A DNA stretch of 64,000 nucleotides from Marinilabilia salmonicolor JCM 21150 (GCF_000259075.1 NZ_AJKI01000044.1:84317-148316), one strand, 5' to 3'; counted from the stretch's first letter, positions 1-8,607 are shown. Numbers and translations: made by a program. The notes: generated by a model from the sequence alone, not told the origin.

Positions 1-1
1 G

Positions 2-463
2 AGCGGGCTGGGAAATGTGCTTGGAGCTCCGGTCTTTAATCGCGGAGGAGGAGATAAGATAGAATTGGTAGTTCCCGAAAATGGCTCAAAGGCTTCATAC
101 TCCGATTTGTTGGGAAAAGCCAGAGAAAGGTGGGGAAATGATTCAGACTACAGAGTTTCCATCTCACAGAAGGGAGATGCTCCTGTTCGCATCACAAGAT
201 ACCATACCGGGTTATTTGCTTTTGCAGGATCTGATCATTTGTTTGTTCATCCTTATACTTCAGAGGTTTTAGCTGTTGATTTGTTTTCAGATAAAGCACT
301 AAACGAGCAGATTGCTGCTTTAATAAAACCTCTCCATACCGGTGAAATCTACGGAACCTTTTCAAAAATCATATACTTCTTTGTGGTTTTGATTGCAACC
401 AGCCTTCCGGTTACAGGTGTGATTATGTGGCTTGGGAAAATCAGGTCGCGAAATACCAGATGA
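2..463 (+). CDS. PepSY-type inner-membrane protein, C-terminal part (XusC-like)
   Basis: This is the 3' part of a gene cut by the left window edge; the frame is open from base 2, so an internal GTG at 17 is not taken as the start. The visible 153 residues hold a periplasmic PepSY-like stretch (VRITRYHTGLFAFAGSDHLF, then VHPYTSEVLAV) followed by LHTGEIYG and one hydrophobic helix near the C-terminus (IIYFFVVLIATSLPVTGVIM). This arrangement is typical of PepSY-associated TM proteins that act in ferric-siderophore reduction or handling. The next genes, 46 and 24 bases apart, are a TonB receptor and a DUF4374 lipoprotein, so it is probably the inner-membrane partner of an iron-siderophore uptake system. 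The family call is solid; the siderophore role is inferred from context. Confidence 0.8.
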   Translation, partial: SGLGNVLGAPVFNRGGGDKIELVVPENGSKASYSDLLGKARERWGNDSDYRVSISQKGDAPVRITRYHTGLFAFAGSDHLFVHPYTSEVLAVDLFSDKALNEQIAALIKPLHTGEIYGTFSKIIYFFVVLIATSLPVTGVIMWLGKIRSRNTR

Positions 464-509
464 TTCTTTGTTGATGAGAAACAAATTTAGAAACTGTTGA
501 GATTTTTAT

Positions 510-2972
510 GTGATGTGCGATAAAAATAGTCTAAATAAAAATAAAGAGCCGGGGATTGTTGCCAGATGCCTCGGGATAGGGATGTTTTTAATATTTTTCC
601 TGCAACATTCTTTTGCGCTGGCACAAGTTAATGGGGGAATCATTGAAGGGCAAATTGTTGATGAAGCGGAAATGCCTCTGTTTGCAGTGTCGGTAGCTTT
701 GGGAAATTCAGGACGGGGTACCGTTACGGATGCAGACGGAAAGTTTGTTCTCAGAGGAGTTGAAAGCGGACATCATACCTTATTGACTTCAGCCGTGGGG
801 TACAAAAGAAAAAGTGTCCGGGTGGCTGTACCGACTGAAGCCCCGGTTCAGCTTACCATCAGGATGGAAGAGGAGACACTGGAGATTGATGAAGTGAGAG
901 TTGTTGGGAAAAATCAGGCTGCCATGCAACGTGAAAAGGGTTTTGCCATCAGTGGTGTGAATATGCAGGAGTTTGAGTTACAGACGGTGCAGGCCGGTGA
1001 TATGCTCGACAGAACGGCTGGAGTCCGCATTCGTCGAGAGGGAGGTCTGGGATCCGATGTCCAGTACAATATCAATGGCTTGTCGGGAAAATCCATTAAA
1101 ATTTTCCTGAATGGGATTCCCATTGAAAATTATGGTGCTTCCTTCTCACTGAGTAGCATTCCCAACTCAATGATTGAGCGCATAGATGTGTATAAAGGTG
1201 TTGTTCCTGCTTATCTGGGGGATGATGCACTTGGGGGGGCCATCAATGTGATTACCCGGAAACGATTTGTCAACAGCTTGAATGTGAGTTATTCCGTGGG
1301 CTCTTTTAATACTCATCAGGCTGCAGCAGACGGGCGTTTCAGGGATGAACGAACGGGTTTTACATTTAACGGGAATGCTTTTTACAACTATTCTGATAAT
1401 GATTATGAGGTGTGGGGTGATAAAGTTTACACCGTGGATGAACAAGGTAAAAAGGAGTACATCACGGCACGTCGTTTCCATGATTCTTACCAGTCCGCAG
1501 GCATTAAAGCAGATGTGGGATTCACCAACGTACCGTGGGCCGACCGCTTTATGGTGGGGGGCTTAATCTCGGAGATGGAAAAAGATATTCAGCACGGAAT
1601 GACCATGGAGATTGTTTACGGTAACAGGGCTGCAGCTCAAAATACCGGACTGCTTCATGCTGAATATCGCAAACGTAATTTTCTGACTGATGATCTGGAG
1701 GTGGATTTGTTTACCTCTTTTTCAAGACTTGAAAGAAGGATCGTTGATACCATTCCTTATATGTACAACTGGCAGGGAAGCAGGGTTCTCAATGAACGAA
1801 CAGGTCAGTGGTATGAGTGGTCAGGAGGCGCTGAAGCGGGTGACCCAACGCTCAATGAGGATAAAGAAGATAAATGGTCGGGCAGAGTCAGGATGCAATA
1901 CCTGTTGAGTGACCGGAATAAGCTGTCATTTAATCTGCTTGCATCCAATTTTTCGCGAAGACCGGATGACCCCTTGCGTCCTGAGAGTGAGCGGGAATTG
2001 ATTGATACACGATATTTGAGCAAAAGAGTCTGGACTTTAAATTATGAGCACGCTGCATTGGGTGATAAATTGAAGGCCACCGCATTTTTTAAATATTATT
2101 TTCAGAATCTTCGCTTGAAAGATGCCGTGCGTTCGCGTAATGAAGGGCTCACCTCTATAGAGCTGGATGACGATACGAGGGACAAAGGTTATGGTGTTGC
2201 TCTTTCCTATGCTGTCCACCCTGAGCTTAAATTGATGGCTTCTGCAGAGAATGCGCTCCGACTCCCATCAGGTTCTGAAATCTTCGGGGTTGTGTCGGAA
2301 AATATTGATCCCGCCTATGGTCTGAAACCCGAGAGAAGTCGTAACCTCAACCTGGGGTTTGATGCCGGTCCGTTTCAGTTGGGGCTTCATCAGGTGGGGG
2401 TGTCCACCAATTTCTTCTATCGCGATATTACTGGCATGATTAAACGCGGCGTTCCCGATCAGTTCTCCGAATCTACCCCGCATGTTAATCTTGATGATGT
2501 AAGAAGCACAGGTGTGGATGTGGAACTAAACTACCATTATCAACGCACATTGAGCTGGGTGAACGGTGCGTCACTTTCCAATCCGAGATTCAACAGGGAG
2601 TTTAACGATGAGGGGGCAAAATACAATTACTATGGCGATCGCCTCCGGAATGAACCTTATTTTACTTTCAATAGTAATGTGGTCTTTCGAAAGACGGACC
2701 TTTTTAAGAAAGGGAGCGAGTGGAGCCTGCAATACAATTTCAGTTATGTGCATGAATTCTACCGCAACTGGGCCAGTTTAGGGGGTGCAAACAAAGATGT
2801 TATTCCCACCCAAATAGTACATGATGCCGGGATGCGTTACACTTTTCCCGGGCAGAAGCTTACGCTCAGCACTGATGTGCGGAATATGTTTAATGAACAG
2901 GTTTTTGATAATTGGGCATTGCAAAAGCCTGGAAGGGCTTTTTATGCCAAAATCACTTATAAAATCAATTAA
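510..2972 (+). CDS. TonB-dependent receptor with N-terminal carboxypeptidase-regulatory domain (XusA-like)
   Basis: An outer-membrane receptor of 820 residues. A hydrophobic signal segment lies around residues 20-39, ending in ALAQ. A CarboxypepD_reg-like domain follows at about 43-125 (IIEGQIVDEAEMPLFAVSVA), then a plug domain at about 130-250 (GDMLDRTAGVRIRR, YNINGLSGKSIKIFLNGIPI) and a long beta-barrel ending in an aromatic-rich strand, AFYAKITYKIN. It should import a ligand with TonB-ExbBD energy. The substrate is probably a ferric siderophore because a PepSY protein lies upstream and a DUF4374 lipoprotein downstream in one run of genes. The annotated start has a long charged n-region, so an alternative start further in is possible. 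The receptor family is certain; the substrate is inferred. Confidence 0.92.
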   Translation: MMCDKNSLNKNKEPGIVARCLGIGMFLIFFLQHSFALAQVNGGIIEGQIVDEAEMPLFAVSVALGNSGRGTVTDADGKFVLRGVESGHHTLLTSAVGYKRKSVRVAVPTEAPVQLTIRMEEETLEIDEVRVVGKNQAAMQREKGFAISGVNMQEFELQTVQAGDMLDRTAGVRIRREGGLGSDVQYNINGLSGKSIKIFLNGIPIENYGASFSLSSIPNSMIERIDVYKGVVPAYLGDDALGGAINVITRKRFVNSLNVSYSVGSFNTHQAAADGRFRDERTGFTFNGNAFYNYSDNDYEVWGDKVYTVDEQGKKEYITARRFHDSYQSAGIKADVGFTNVPWADRFMVGGLISEMEKDIQHGMTMEIVYGNRAAAQNTGLLHAEYRKRNFLTDDLEVDLFTSFSRLERRIVDTIPYMYNWQGSRVLNERTGQWYEWSGGAEAGDPTLNEDKEDKWSGRVRMQYLLSDRNKLSFNLLASNFSRRPDDPLRPESERELIDTRYLSKRVWTLNYEHAALGDKLKATAFFKYYFQNLRLKDAVRSRNEGLTSIELDDDTRDKGYGVALSYAVHPELKLMASAENALRLPSGSEIFGVVSENIDPAYGLKPERSRNLNLGFDAGPFQLGLHQVGVSTNFFYRDITGMIKRGVPDQFSESTPHVNLDDVRSTGVDVELNYHYQRTLSWVNGASLSNPRFNREFNDEGAKYNYYGDRLRNEPYFTFNSNVVFRKTDLFKKGSEWSLQYNFSYVHEFYRNWASLGGANKDVIPTQIVHDAGMRYTFPGQKLTLSTDVRNMFNEQVFDNWALQKPGRAFYAKITYKIN

Positions 2973-2996
2973 TTCAAACCATAAAAATTATTTGTT

Positions 2997-4277
2997 ATGA
3001 TTCACAACTTAAAATATTTGTTGTTCGGATTAACGCTTACAGGACTGGTAGCCTGTAGCGAGGATGATAATACAGAACCTGATGAACAACCAACCGGGGA
3101 ACGTTTTTATACTATTGGATATGCTGATGGTTCCGGGAGCCCCTCAGCAACATATACCCAGTCGGTAACTGACCTTTCAGATGGTACCATTTCCTATGTG
3201 GGGTATGGATTTGAAGTTCCATCCACACGAACGGCCCGTATTTTTGCTTCTTCTGATGGGACTACATTGTATGGATTGGATTATGGTGGTGGATCAGTCT
3301 ATAAATTTGATGTCGATGGTGGACAGGATTATACGCAACTCTCTGAAACCAATGTGCAATATGCAATTGGCACGGCTTATCCCCGATGGACCAAAGTGAA
3401 CGACGATTATGCGTTGCTGCACAACGTCACCACCGAGCGTATTTATGATGAAGCCAGTGGAGATTATTTGAAGACTGTGGCCACGGCACAACTGGTTTCC
3501 ATCAATCTGGATGATCTTACTTTCCGCAGCATTCAGGAGTTTGAAATTCCCGTAAATCAGGAAGATGAAAACCGCGGGGCTTATGTGTTCCGAATTGATG
3601 CGCCTGTGGTGGTTGGCGATAAAGCCTATTACGGAATGGCCAAGAGAACATACAATCCGGATACGGACACACAGGAGCAGGTGGATTATAATTCTGTTGA
3701 GACTCTGGTTGTGGATTACCCTTCTTTAACCAATCCCCGTTTGATATCCACAACAGCCGGAGGTGCCAAAGGGGCTACCAACGGTTACCGGACTTCTGTA
3801 GCTTATAAAGATGAGCAGGGGGATGTCTATCAGATAATTACTGTTCCTGATAATTCTTACGATACGCATATCTTAAAAATTACTGATGGTGCCTACGATG
3901 AAGACTATAGTTTTAATTTATCTGAGCTTCTGGGGAAAAATACCATTTCTAATGGTTGGTTCTATGTAGGTGACGGGATCGGATATGTGCTTTTTGCACA
4001 GTCAGATTTGGGCGGCACAAGCGACGCTGTGTGGTCAGTTGCCCGTGTTGATTTATATAACGGTACAGCTGTGGAACTGGATGTTCCCGATAATCTGTGG
4101 CTTCAACAATATCAAAACAGTATATTGGTGGATGATAAATTCTGTATGGCTTTGGGACCCAAAGGAGGTGAGGGACATATCTATATGTTTGATGTCAACT
4201 CTGCCGAACCGGATGGGTTTACTGTTGGTACAACGCTCGAGGCAGGCGCCGATTCCTACTATATCGGGATATATTAA
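2997..4277 (+). CDS. DUF4374 surface lipoprotein (XusB-like siderophore binder)
   Basis: A 426-residue lipoprotein. The signal peptide ends in the lipobox LVAC with C20 as the lipidated residue, followed by SEDDN. Such an acidic stretch right after the cysteine is a known surface-export signal in Bacteroidota, so the protein probably faces outward. The rest is rich in beta structure and looks like a seven-bladed propeller of the DUF4374 family. In Bacteroides thetaiotaomicron the XusB lipoprotein of this family captures enterobactin for the XusA receptor. Here it starts 24 bases after the receptor gene and ends just before a terminator, so it is the last gene of the operon. The family call comes from recognition of sequence and context. 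Confidence 0.78.
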   Translation: MIHNLKYLLFGLTLTGLVACSEDDNTEPDEQPTGERFYTIGYADGSGSPSATYTQSVTDLSDGTISYVGYGFEVPSTRTARIFASSDGTTLYGLDYGGGSVYKFDVDGGQDYTQLSETNVQYAIGTAYPRWTKVNDDYALLHNVTTERIYDEASGDYLKTVATAQLVSINLDDLTFRSIQEFEIPVNQEDENRGAYVFRIDAPVVVGDKAYYGMAKRTYNPDTDTQEQVDYNSVETLVVDYPSLTNPRLISTTAGGAKGATNGYRTSVAYKDEQGDVYQIITVPDNSYDTHILKITDGAYDEDYSFNLSELLGKNTISNGWFYVGDGIGYVLFAQSDLGGTSDAVWSVARVDLYNGTAVELDVPDNLWLQQYQNSILVDDKFCMALGPKGGEGHIYMFDVNSAEPDGFTVGTTLEAGADSYYIGIY

Positions 4278-4296
4278 TAATCAGGTTTGATAAAAT

Positions 4297-4330
4297 AAGC
4301 CCTGTTGCCATTGGTGACGGGGCTTTTTTA
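4297..4330 (+). terminator. Rho-independent terminator of the xus-like operon
   Basis: A stem of AAGCCCTGT with ACGGGGCTT (one G-U pair) around an 11-base loop is followed by a T run. It lies 19 bases after the DUF4374 gene and before nagB. Confidence 0.8.
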
Positions 4331-4427
4331 GCTATCCTGTGTTTTTTTCAAACATTTTTGGGTGGATTGACCATGAGGTTTTCTCAAAAAGACGTAATTT
4401 TAACTATAAATCAAAATAAATAAAATT

Positions 4428-5216
4428 ATGAGACTACTCATCCAACCCGATTACAACAAAGTTTCTGAATGGACTGCCAACTACATTGCTGATAAAATTA
4501 ATCAACATAACGGGAGTCGTCCTTTTGTTTTAGGATTGCCAACGGGATCCTCACCGCTCGGAACTTATAATGCATTGATAGATTTGTATCAGGAAGGAAA
4601 AGTTTCCTTTAAAAATGTAGTTACTTTCAATATGGATGAGTACATCGGAATCCCGGAAGATCATCCTGAAAGCTATCATTCATTCATGTGGAATAATTTT
4701 TTTAATCACGTGGATATTGAGAAGGATAATGTGAATATTTTGAATGGGAATGCTCCTGACCCGGAAGAAGAATGCAGGTTGTATGAAGAGAAAATTTTCA
4801 GGTACGGAGGAATTGATCTCTTTATGGGGGGGATTGGCCCTGACGGACACATTGCTTTTAATGAGCCCGGGTCTTCACTTCAGTCCCGAACCCGTGTCAA
4901 AACACTTACACAAGACACCATTATTGCCAACTCTCGGTTCTTCGATAATGATACTGCGAAAGTTCCTAAAACTGCCTTGACGGTTGGTGTGGCAACAGTG
5001 TTGGATGCCAAAGAAGTGCTGATTATTGTAAATGGACACAATAAAGCCAGGGCTTTGCATTATGCCATAGAACAGGGCGTGAATCATATGTGGACCATCA
5101 GCGCATTGCAAATGCATCCGAAAGGGATTATTGTGTGCGACGAAGCTGCCTGTGATGAGTTGAAGGTAGGTACTTACAGGTATTTTAAAGATATTGAGAA
5201 CGAAAATATATTGTAA
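4428..5216 (+). CDS. nagB: Glucosamine-6-phosphate deaminase
   Basis: A 262-residue cytoplasmic enzyme, normal length for the family. It converts glucosamine 6-phosphate to fructose 6-phosphate and ammonia, the entry of amino sugars into glycolysis. Visible motifs are [13 protein letters not shown] near residues 35-47, NMDEYIG with D70, and [14 protein letters not shown] with D139, H141 and E146. These correspond by offset to E. coli D72, D141, H143 and E148. The N-terminus MRLLIQPDY aligns with known NagB starts. It stands alone between two terminators, so it is probably transcribed separately. The opposing enzyme GlmS is also encoded in this window at 28054-29892. Confidence 0.97.
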   Translation: MRLLIQPDYNKVSEWTANYIADKINQHNGSRPFVLGLPTGSSPLGTYNALIDLYQEGKVSFKNVVTFNMDEYIGIPEDHPESYHSFMWNNFFNHVDIEKDNVNILNGNAPDPEEECRLYEEKIFRYGGIDLFMGGIGPDGHIAFNEPGSSLQSRTRVKTLTQDTIIANSRFFDNDTAKVPKTALTVGVATVLDAKEVLIIVNGHNKARALHYAIEQGVNHMWTISALQMHPKGIIVCDEAACDELKVGTYRYFKDIENENIL

Positions 5217-5246
5217 TACCTGCATCATAATTTTTTTGTGATAATA

Positions 5247-5284
5247 AAGGCCGGATTGGTTTTCCCTTTCCGGCTTTGTTTTGC
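5247..5284. terminator. Terminator after nagB
   Basis: AAGGCCGGA pairs with TCCGGCTTT around a 13-base loop, followed by TGTTTTGCTTTT. It lies between nagB and the convergent VOC gene and may serve both. Confidence 0.65.
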
Positions 5285-5286
5285 TT

Positions 5287-5661
5287 TTATGTTGGTTTTT
5301 TGAGTTCAAATAGATTTTTGTTGCTATCCGCAACAAACCATGTGTAACCATTGGCACTTGGCTTGGCGTATGTTTTGTAATTCTGTTTTTTTGCTCTTTC
5401 GAAAATCTCCTGGGCATCCGCAATCTCCAGGCAGGTATGCGTATAGGCCGGACGAAATTCCTCCCGGCTGATAAATAATTCTAACTCAATGTCTTCTTTT
5501 TTCATCACAATTACTTCCGGTGACTCGCTGAACCCAAATATTTCTTCTGCCAGTTCACGAAACAAAGAGAATTGCGTGTGTTTTTTAAATCCAAGGATCC
5601 TTTCATAGAAATCATAAACTTCCTGAATGTTACGAATAGATAGTCCTGTGTGTTTTATCAT
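5287..5661 (-). CDS. VOC (glyoxalase/bleomycin-resistance fold) family protein
   Basis: A 124-residue protein with the paired beta-alpha-beta-beta-beta layout of the vicinal oxygen chelate fold: MIKHTGLSIRNIQEVYDFYE at the start and FVADSNKNLFEL at the end. H4 and the C-terminal acidic residues are at places where metal ligands occur in this family, but the exact substrate cannot be read. It is divergently transcribed from the DUF5320 gene across a 180-base region that holds a palindrome and a promoter element. It could be a lactoylglutathione-lyase relative or a small-molecule binding protein. Confidence 0.8.
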   Translation of the reverse strand: MIKHTGLSIRNIQEVYDFYERILGFKKHTQFSLFRELAEEIFGFSESPEVIVMKKEDIELELFISREEFRPAYTHTCLEIADAQEIFERAKKQNYKTYAKPSANGYTWFVADSNKNLFELKKPT

Positions 5662-5692
5662 GTGGTTGTTTGTTAAATTTTTGCATAAAATT

Positions 5693-5712
5693 AAATGAAC
5701 TATTGTTCATTT
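5693..5712. promoter_or_regulatory. Perfect inverted repeat, probable repressor operator
   Basis: AAATGAAC-TATT-GTTCATTT is a perfect 8-base inverted repeat around 4 bases. It overlaps the expected -33 region of the TATCTTTG promoter at 5727-5734. Size and symmetry fit a dimeric helix-turn-helix repressor such as a TetR-family protein; no such regulator gene is adjacent, so the binder is unknown. Confidence 0.55.
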
Positions 5713-5726
5713 CAAAGTATAATGCT

Positions 5727-5734
5727 TATCTTTG
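5727..5734 (+). promoter_or_regulatory. Bacteroidota -7 promoter element (TATCTTTG)
   Basis: It matches TAnnTTTG exactly. A TTG at 5703-5705, inside the inverted repeat, could be the -33 element with a spacing of about 21 bases. It would give the DUF5320 gene a leader of about 100 bases. Confidence 0.55.
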
Positions 5735-5844
5735 TAAAAGGTAACAGTGTTAAATTTTTTGAAACAGATAACGGGATATCTGCCACCTCAGATAGTGAGG
5801 GGTGTTTGCATCCTGATGTTGAATTATTAAAAAAACAAAATATT

Positions 5845-6180
5845 ATGCCAGCAGGAGACAGAACCGGACCCGTGGGACAAGGTGCCATGACCGGAAGAAC
5901 AATGGGATTTTGCGGTGGATATGATACACCGGGGTTTACTAAAGGATTTGGACAAGGTGCCGGCCGCGGTGCCGGCATGGGCCGTCGTGGCGGCCTGGGG
6001 CGTGGTTTCGGATTTAGACGTAGTGCCGGAGCTGGCATGGATGTTCCAGCATCTAATACTCCCTGGATGGGAGTGGGGATGAGTAAAAGAGATGAGGCAA
6101 AGATGCTGAAAGCTCAGGCGGAAAATCTTAAAGATTCACTTAAGAGTATAGAAGACAGGTTGAAAGAGATGGAAGAGTGA
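5845..6180 (+). CDS. DUF5320 family glycine-rich small protein
   Basis: A 111-residue protein beginning MPAGDRTGPVGQGAMTGR, the usual opening of DUF5320 proteins. A middle region rich in Gly, Arg, Ala and Met follows, and then an amphipathic, probably coiled-coil C-terminus (SLKSIEDRLKEMEE). The frame is open upstream to 5695, but the extra 50 residues look unrelated and overlap the promoter, so the start at 5845 is preferred. Function is unknown. In other genomes such proteins often lie near dinitrogenase iron-molybdenum cofactor proteins and Mrp-type ATPases; none is adjacent here. Control by the palindrome at 5693-5712 is likely. Confidence 0.8.
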   Translation: MPAGDRTGPVGQGAMTGRTMGFCGGYDTPGFTKGFGQGAGRGAGMGRRGGLGRGFGFRRSAGAGMDVPASNTPWMGVGMSKRDEAKMLKAQAENLKDSLKSIEDRLKEMEE

Positions 6181-6201
6181 TTGTTGTTCATGTTCAAAAA
6201 A

Positions 6202-6235
6202 AATGGGGCCTTTGAAGTTTTGAGGGCCCCGTTTT
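6202..6235 (+). terminator. Terminator after the DUF5320 gene
   Basis: AATGGGGCC pairs with GGCCCCGTT around a 14-base loop, followed by TTTTG. It isolates the DUF5320 gene from the downstream glycosylase gene. Confidence 0.7.
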
Positions 6236-6310
6236 GATTGACATTGCCGCTTGAGGGTTTTGCAGAGTTTATTCATTGCATGCATCGTAACGCAATCCAA
6301 AAGAATTCCT

Positions 6311-6907
6311 ATGTCGCCCAGGTTTGACCAGTTAAAAACTGAGATACTAAATTGTCATCGTTGTAATCTTTCCCAAACCAGAAATCATGTGATTTTTGGG
6401 GAGGGAAATCCCAAAGCTGAAATTTTTATTATTGGGGAAGGTCCCGGTAAGGTTGAAGATCTTCAAGGCCGTCCCTTTGTGGGGCCATCAGGTCAGTTGT
6501 TGGATAAGATTCTTGCCGCTTGCGGGTTTACCCGAGAAAAGCATGTTTTTATCAGCAATATTGTCAAATGTCGGCCTCCCAATAACCGGACTCCGGCTAT
6601 TGAGGAAACTCAGGCGTGTTTACCCTGGCTCCATGAGCAAATAGAACTGATAAATCCTAAAATCATTATTCTGCTGGGCGCAACGGCCTTGAAAAATATG
6701 GCAGGAAACAATTATCGCATTACCCGGGATCATGGACAATGGCTTAACTTGTGTAACCGTCTGGCCATGCCGGTTTATCATCCTTCTGCACTACTTCGGG
6801 ACCCACGTCTAAAACGTCCCACCTGGGAGGATTGTAAAAAAATTGTTCGAAAATATCAGCAAATGATTGATTCAGGTCATTACTCTCCTTTTATAAAAGA
6901 AGAATGA
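6311..6907 (+). CDS. Family 4 (iron-sulfur) uracil-DNA glycosylase
   Basis: A DNA repair enzyme that removes uracil from DNA, 198 residues from the ATG chosen here. An in-frame TTG at 6251 would add 20 residues that do not resemble the family. Motifs are C15-HRC-18 (first two cluster cysteines), GEGPGKVEDLQGRPFVGPSG (active-site loop), the later cysteines in VKCRPP and TQACLPW that complete a 4Fe-4S set, and HPSALLRDP near the C-terminus. The spacing matches thermophile-type family 4 enzymes, which also occur in many anaerobes. It has no operon partner; a terminator precedes it. Confidence 0.93.
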   Translation: MSPRFDQLKTEILNCHRCNLSQTRNHVIFGEGNPKAEIFIIGEGPGKVEDLQGRPFVGPSGQLLDKILAACGFTREKHVFISNIVKCRPPNNRTPAIEETQACLPWLHEQIELINPKIIILLGATALKNMAGNNYRITRDHGQWLNLCNRLAMPVYHPSALLRDPRLKRPTWEDCKKIVRKYQQMIDSGHYSPFIKEE

Positions 6908-6948
6908 TCCATCAAACAATGGCCGTTGCGATGCCCGATAGCTCAATG

Positions 6949-7356
6949 TCAGTCAATCTGCAGAAACCGAATAATAAACAGATCTTCTTCTTTTTCCTCC
7001 ACCCAGTAATCGAATCCCAGACTGGCAGCTTTCTCTATAAGGGGGACGGTTAGTAAAGGAACCGTGAGTTCGTAAATATCTCCTTCCTGCAAACTTTTTA
7101 AATCTGCCATCACCTGATGCACCGGCATCTCGCCTGCTTCCAACATCGGACGTGCATCCACCTGTTTGGTGATCTTGGATTCATCATGCCAGTCGTGCTG
7201 CTCATACCTGATGGTCAAGCCTCCTTCTCCATCTTCGGAAAAGGCATCTTGTCTGACTTCAGCTCTCAAGCGGTTCACCAGTTCCTGAACATTAAGGATG
7301 CCAATTGTTGCGGCTTGCTGTACGGTGTGATGGAGACGCACAATGGAGACGCACAA
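6949..7356 (-). pseudogene. DUF1858-DUF2249 protein, 5'-truncated
   Basis: The readable frame holds the C-terminal end of a DUF1858 domain (HHTVQQAATIGILNVQELV), then a DUF2249 domain of TusA-like fold (TKQVDARPMLEAGEMPVHQV to FDYWVEEKEEDLFIIRF). The first 30 or so residues expected for DUF1858 are missing. There is no ATG before residue about 70, only a TTG at 7356 lying in a duplicated 13-base unit and a perfect palindrome. The gene therefore seems to have lost its 5' end by rearrangement. Intact relatives take part in anaerobic or nitric-oxide related metabolism together with hemerythrin/DUF438 proteins. A remnant start at a rare codon and a functional short protein cannot be excluded. Confidence 0.6.
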
Positions 7357-7366
7357 TTGTGCGTCT
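7331..7366. repeat. Tandem 13-mer plus 20-base perfect palindrome
   Basis: TGGAGACGCACAA occurs twice head to tail at 7331-7343 and 7344-7356. The second copy runs into the palindrome AGACGCACAATTGTGCGTCT at 7347-7366. It lies exactly at the junction of two gene fragments. Confidence 0.85.
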
Positions 7367-7371
7367 TTAAG

Positions 7372-7545
7372 TTACGATTCGTAATTCAAAATACGCTGTT
7401 CGTCCTCAAGTTTGCGCAGCTCTGTCAGATCCTGCGATACTTCCAGTGTTCCCAGGTAGTTGCCTTCATCATCGCGCACAGCAAAATAGCGGATGAGAAT
7501 CATTTCCTGTTCAATTAACGGCAAAAGCAGGTTCTCTTTTTGCAT
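7372..7545 (-). pseudogene. Remnant of a DUF438/PAS protein, C-terminal end
   Basis: Read on the minus strand from an ATG at 7545, the 57-residue frame gives IRYFAVRDDEGNYLGTLEV then SQDLTELRKLEDEQRILNYE and a stop. This is the characteristic end of the PAS domain of DUF438 (hemerythrin-associated) proteins, which normally exceed 400 residues. An in-frame stop directly precedes the ATG, so the N-terminal portion is gone. It lies in the same orientation just upstream of the truncated DUF1858-DUF2249 gene, so both are probably remains of one anaerobic metabolism locus. Confidence 0.6.
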
Positions 7546-7901
7546 TTAGTACTGCCGGAATTGAAGCAGTTCTTTCACAGTTTTTGCCGCCTTGTCCATT
7601 GAGGTATCATTATCAGGGGCATCATTGAGATTCCTGTCAACAAATTGAAGCAACCTCCTAATAAGAAATAAGTTTCTCCAAACAATGGTAATTAAAAGTA
7701 AGAAAAATGCATCAAAAATGGTAGTTTTGATTTCTGTAAACTTTAAGTATAAAGTTACTGTGACAATGGTCCGTTAAACTTTTTCAAAGTTCTGGAAATT
7801 AAATTTAAGCTTCAACGAGTGTTTTTTTTGATAAACTCCAGAATGTCAACGCCATACGGTTTGTTTAACCTCTAACTTCTAAAAATCTAACGATCTATTG
7901 T
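7546..7901. other. Gene-free stretch with weak coding remnant
   Basis: About 350 bases. The first 120 bases, read on the minus strand, encode a short open stretch (DTSMDKAAKTVKELLQFRQY then stop) that may be another fragment of the decayed locus; I do not recognise it. The rest is AT-rich and shows no gene or clear promoter. Confidence 0.4.
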
Positions 7902-8558
7902 GTGAAGGAATCAACAGAAATAATCAATTCCACCATCCGGTATGTAAAAGCTGAACTTACCGGAGCCGAAGGAGGTCACGACTGGTTTCATACCTATAGG
8001 GTATGGAAGATGGCTTGTCGTATTTCGGAAAAGGAAGATTGCAATCAACTGGTGGTGGAGCTTGCTGCTTTGTTGCATGACATTGCCGATTCTAAATTTA
8101 ATGATGGAGACGAAGAGGCCGGGCCCCGGAATGCTGCCTTTTTTTTGAGCGAATTGAATGTTGCTGGTGAAGTGGCTGAACACGTGGTGAAGATTATCCG
8201 GCATATTTCTTTCAAAGGAGGAAATCATCAGCAGGAATTCAGGTCAACCGAACTGGATATTGTTCAGGATGCCGACCGCTTGGATGCCATCGGGGCCATC
8301 GGTATTGCCCGTACCTTCAATTATGGGGGATATAAAAACCGGGAAATGTACAATCCGGAAATAAAACCCAATCTGAACATGACCAAAGAGGAGTACAAAA
8401 ACAGTACGGCTCCAACCATCAACCATTTTTACGAAAAACTACTGTTACTCAAAGACCGGATGAATACAAGAACCGGGAGCGCTATTGCAGAACAGCGGCA
8501 TCAATATATGGAGAGGTTCCTGAATGAATTCTATGATGAGTGGGAAGGCCGTTTGTAG
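7902..8558 (+). CDS. HD-domain phosphohydrolase
   Basis: A 218-residue cytoplasmic metal-dependent phosphohydrolase. The metal motifs are visible: HDWFHTYRVW (first His), AALLHDIAD (HD pair) and QDADRLDAIGAIGIART (final Asp). This pattern matches the YedJ/PF01966 group, which cleaves phosphate from small nucleotides or similar substrates; the substrate cannot be inferred. The start is a GTG at 7902, as no ATG lies before the first motif. The next gene begins 49 bases later on the same strand, so co-transcription is possible but without an obvious functional link. Confidence 0.88.
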   Translation: MKESTEIINSTIRYVKAELTGAEGGHDWFHTYRVWKMACRISEKEDCNQLVVELAALLHDIADSKFNDGDEEAGPRNAAFFLSELNVAGEVAEHVVKIIRHISFKGGNHQQEFRSTELDIVQDADRLDAIGAIGIARTFNYGGYKNREMYNPEIKPNLNMTKEEYKNSTAPTINHFYEKLLLLKDRMNTRTGSAIAEQRHQYMERFLNEFYDEWEGRL

Positions 8559-8607
8559 TTTTTACCTGTTCACAGAGCCTCTGCGTTAAATTTTTATAGT
8601 TATTAAT

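Noticed and set aside
5695..5844. N-terminal extension of the DUF5320 gene
   Set aside because: The frame is open, but the 50 residues overlap the palindrome and promoter and do not resemble the family, which starts MPAGDRTGP.
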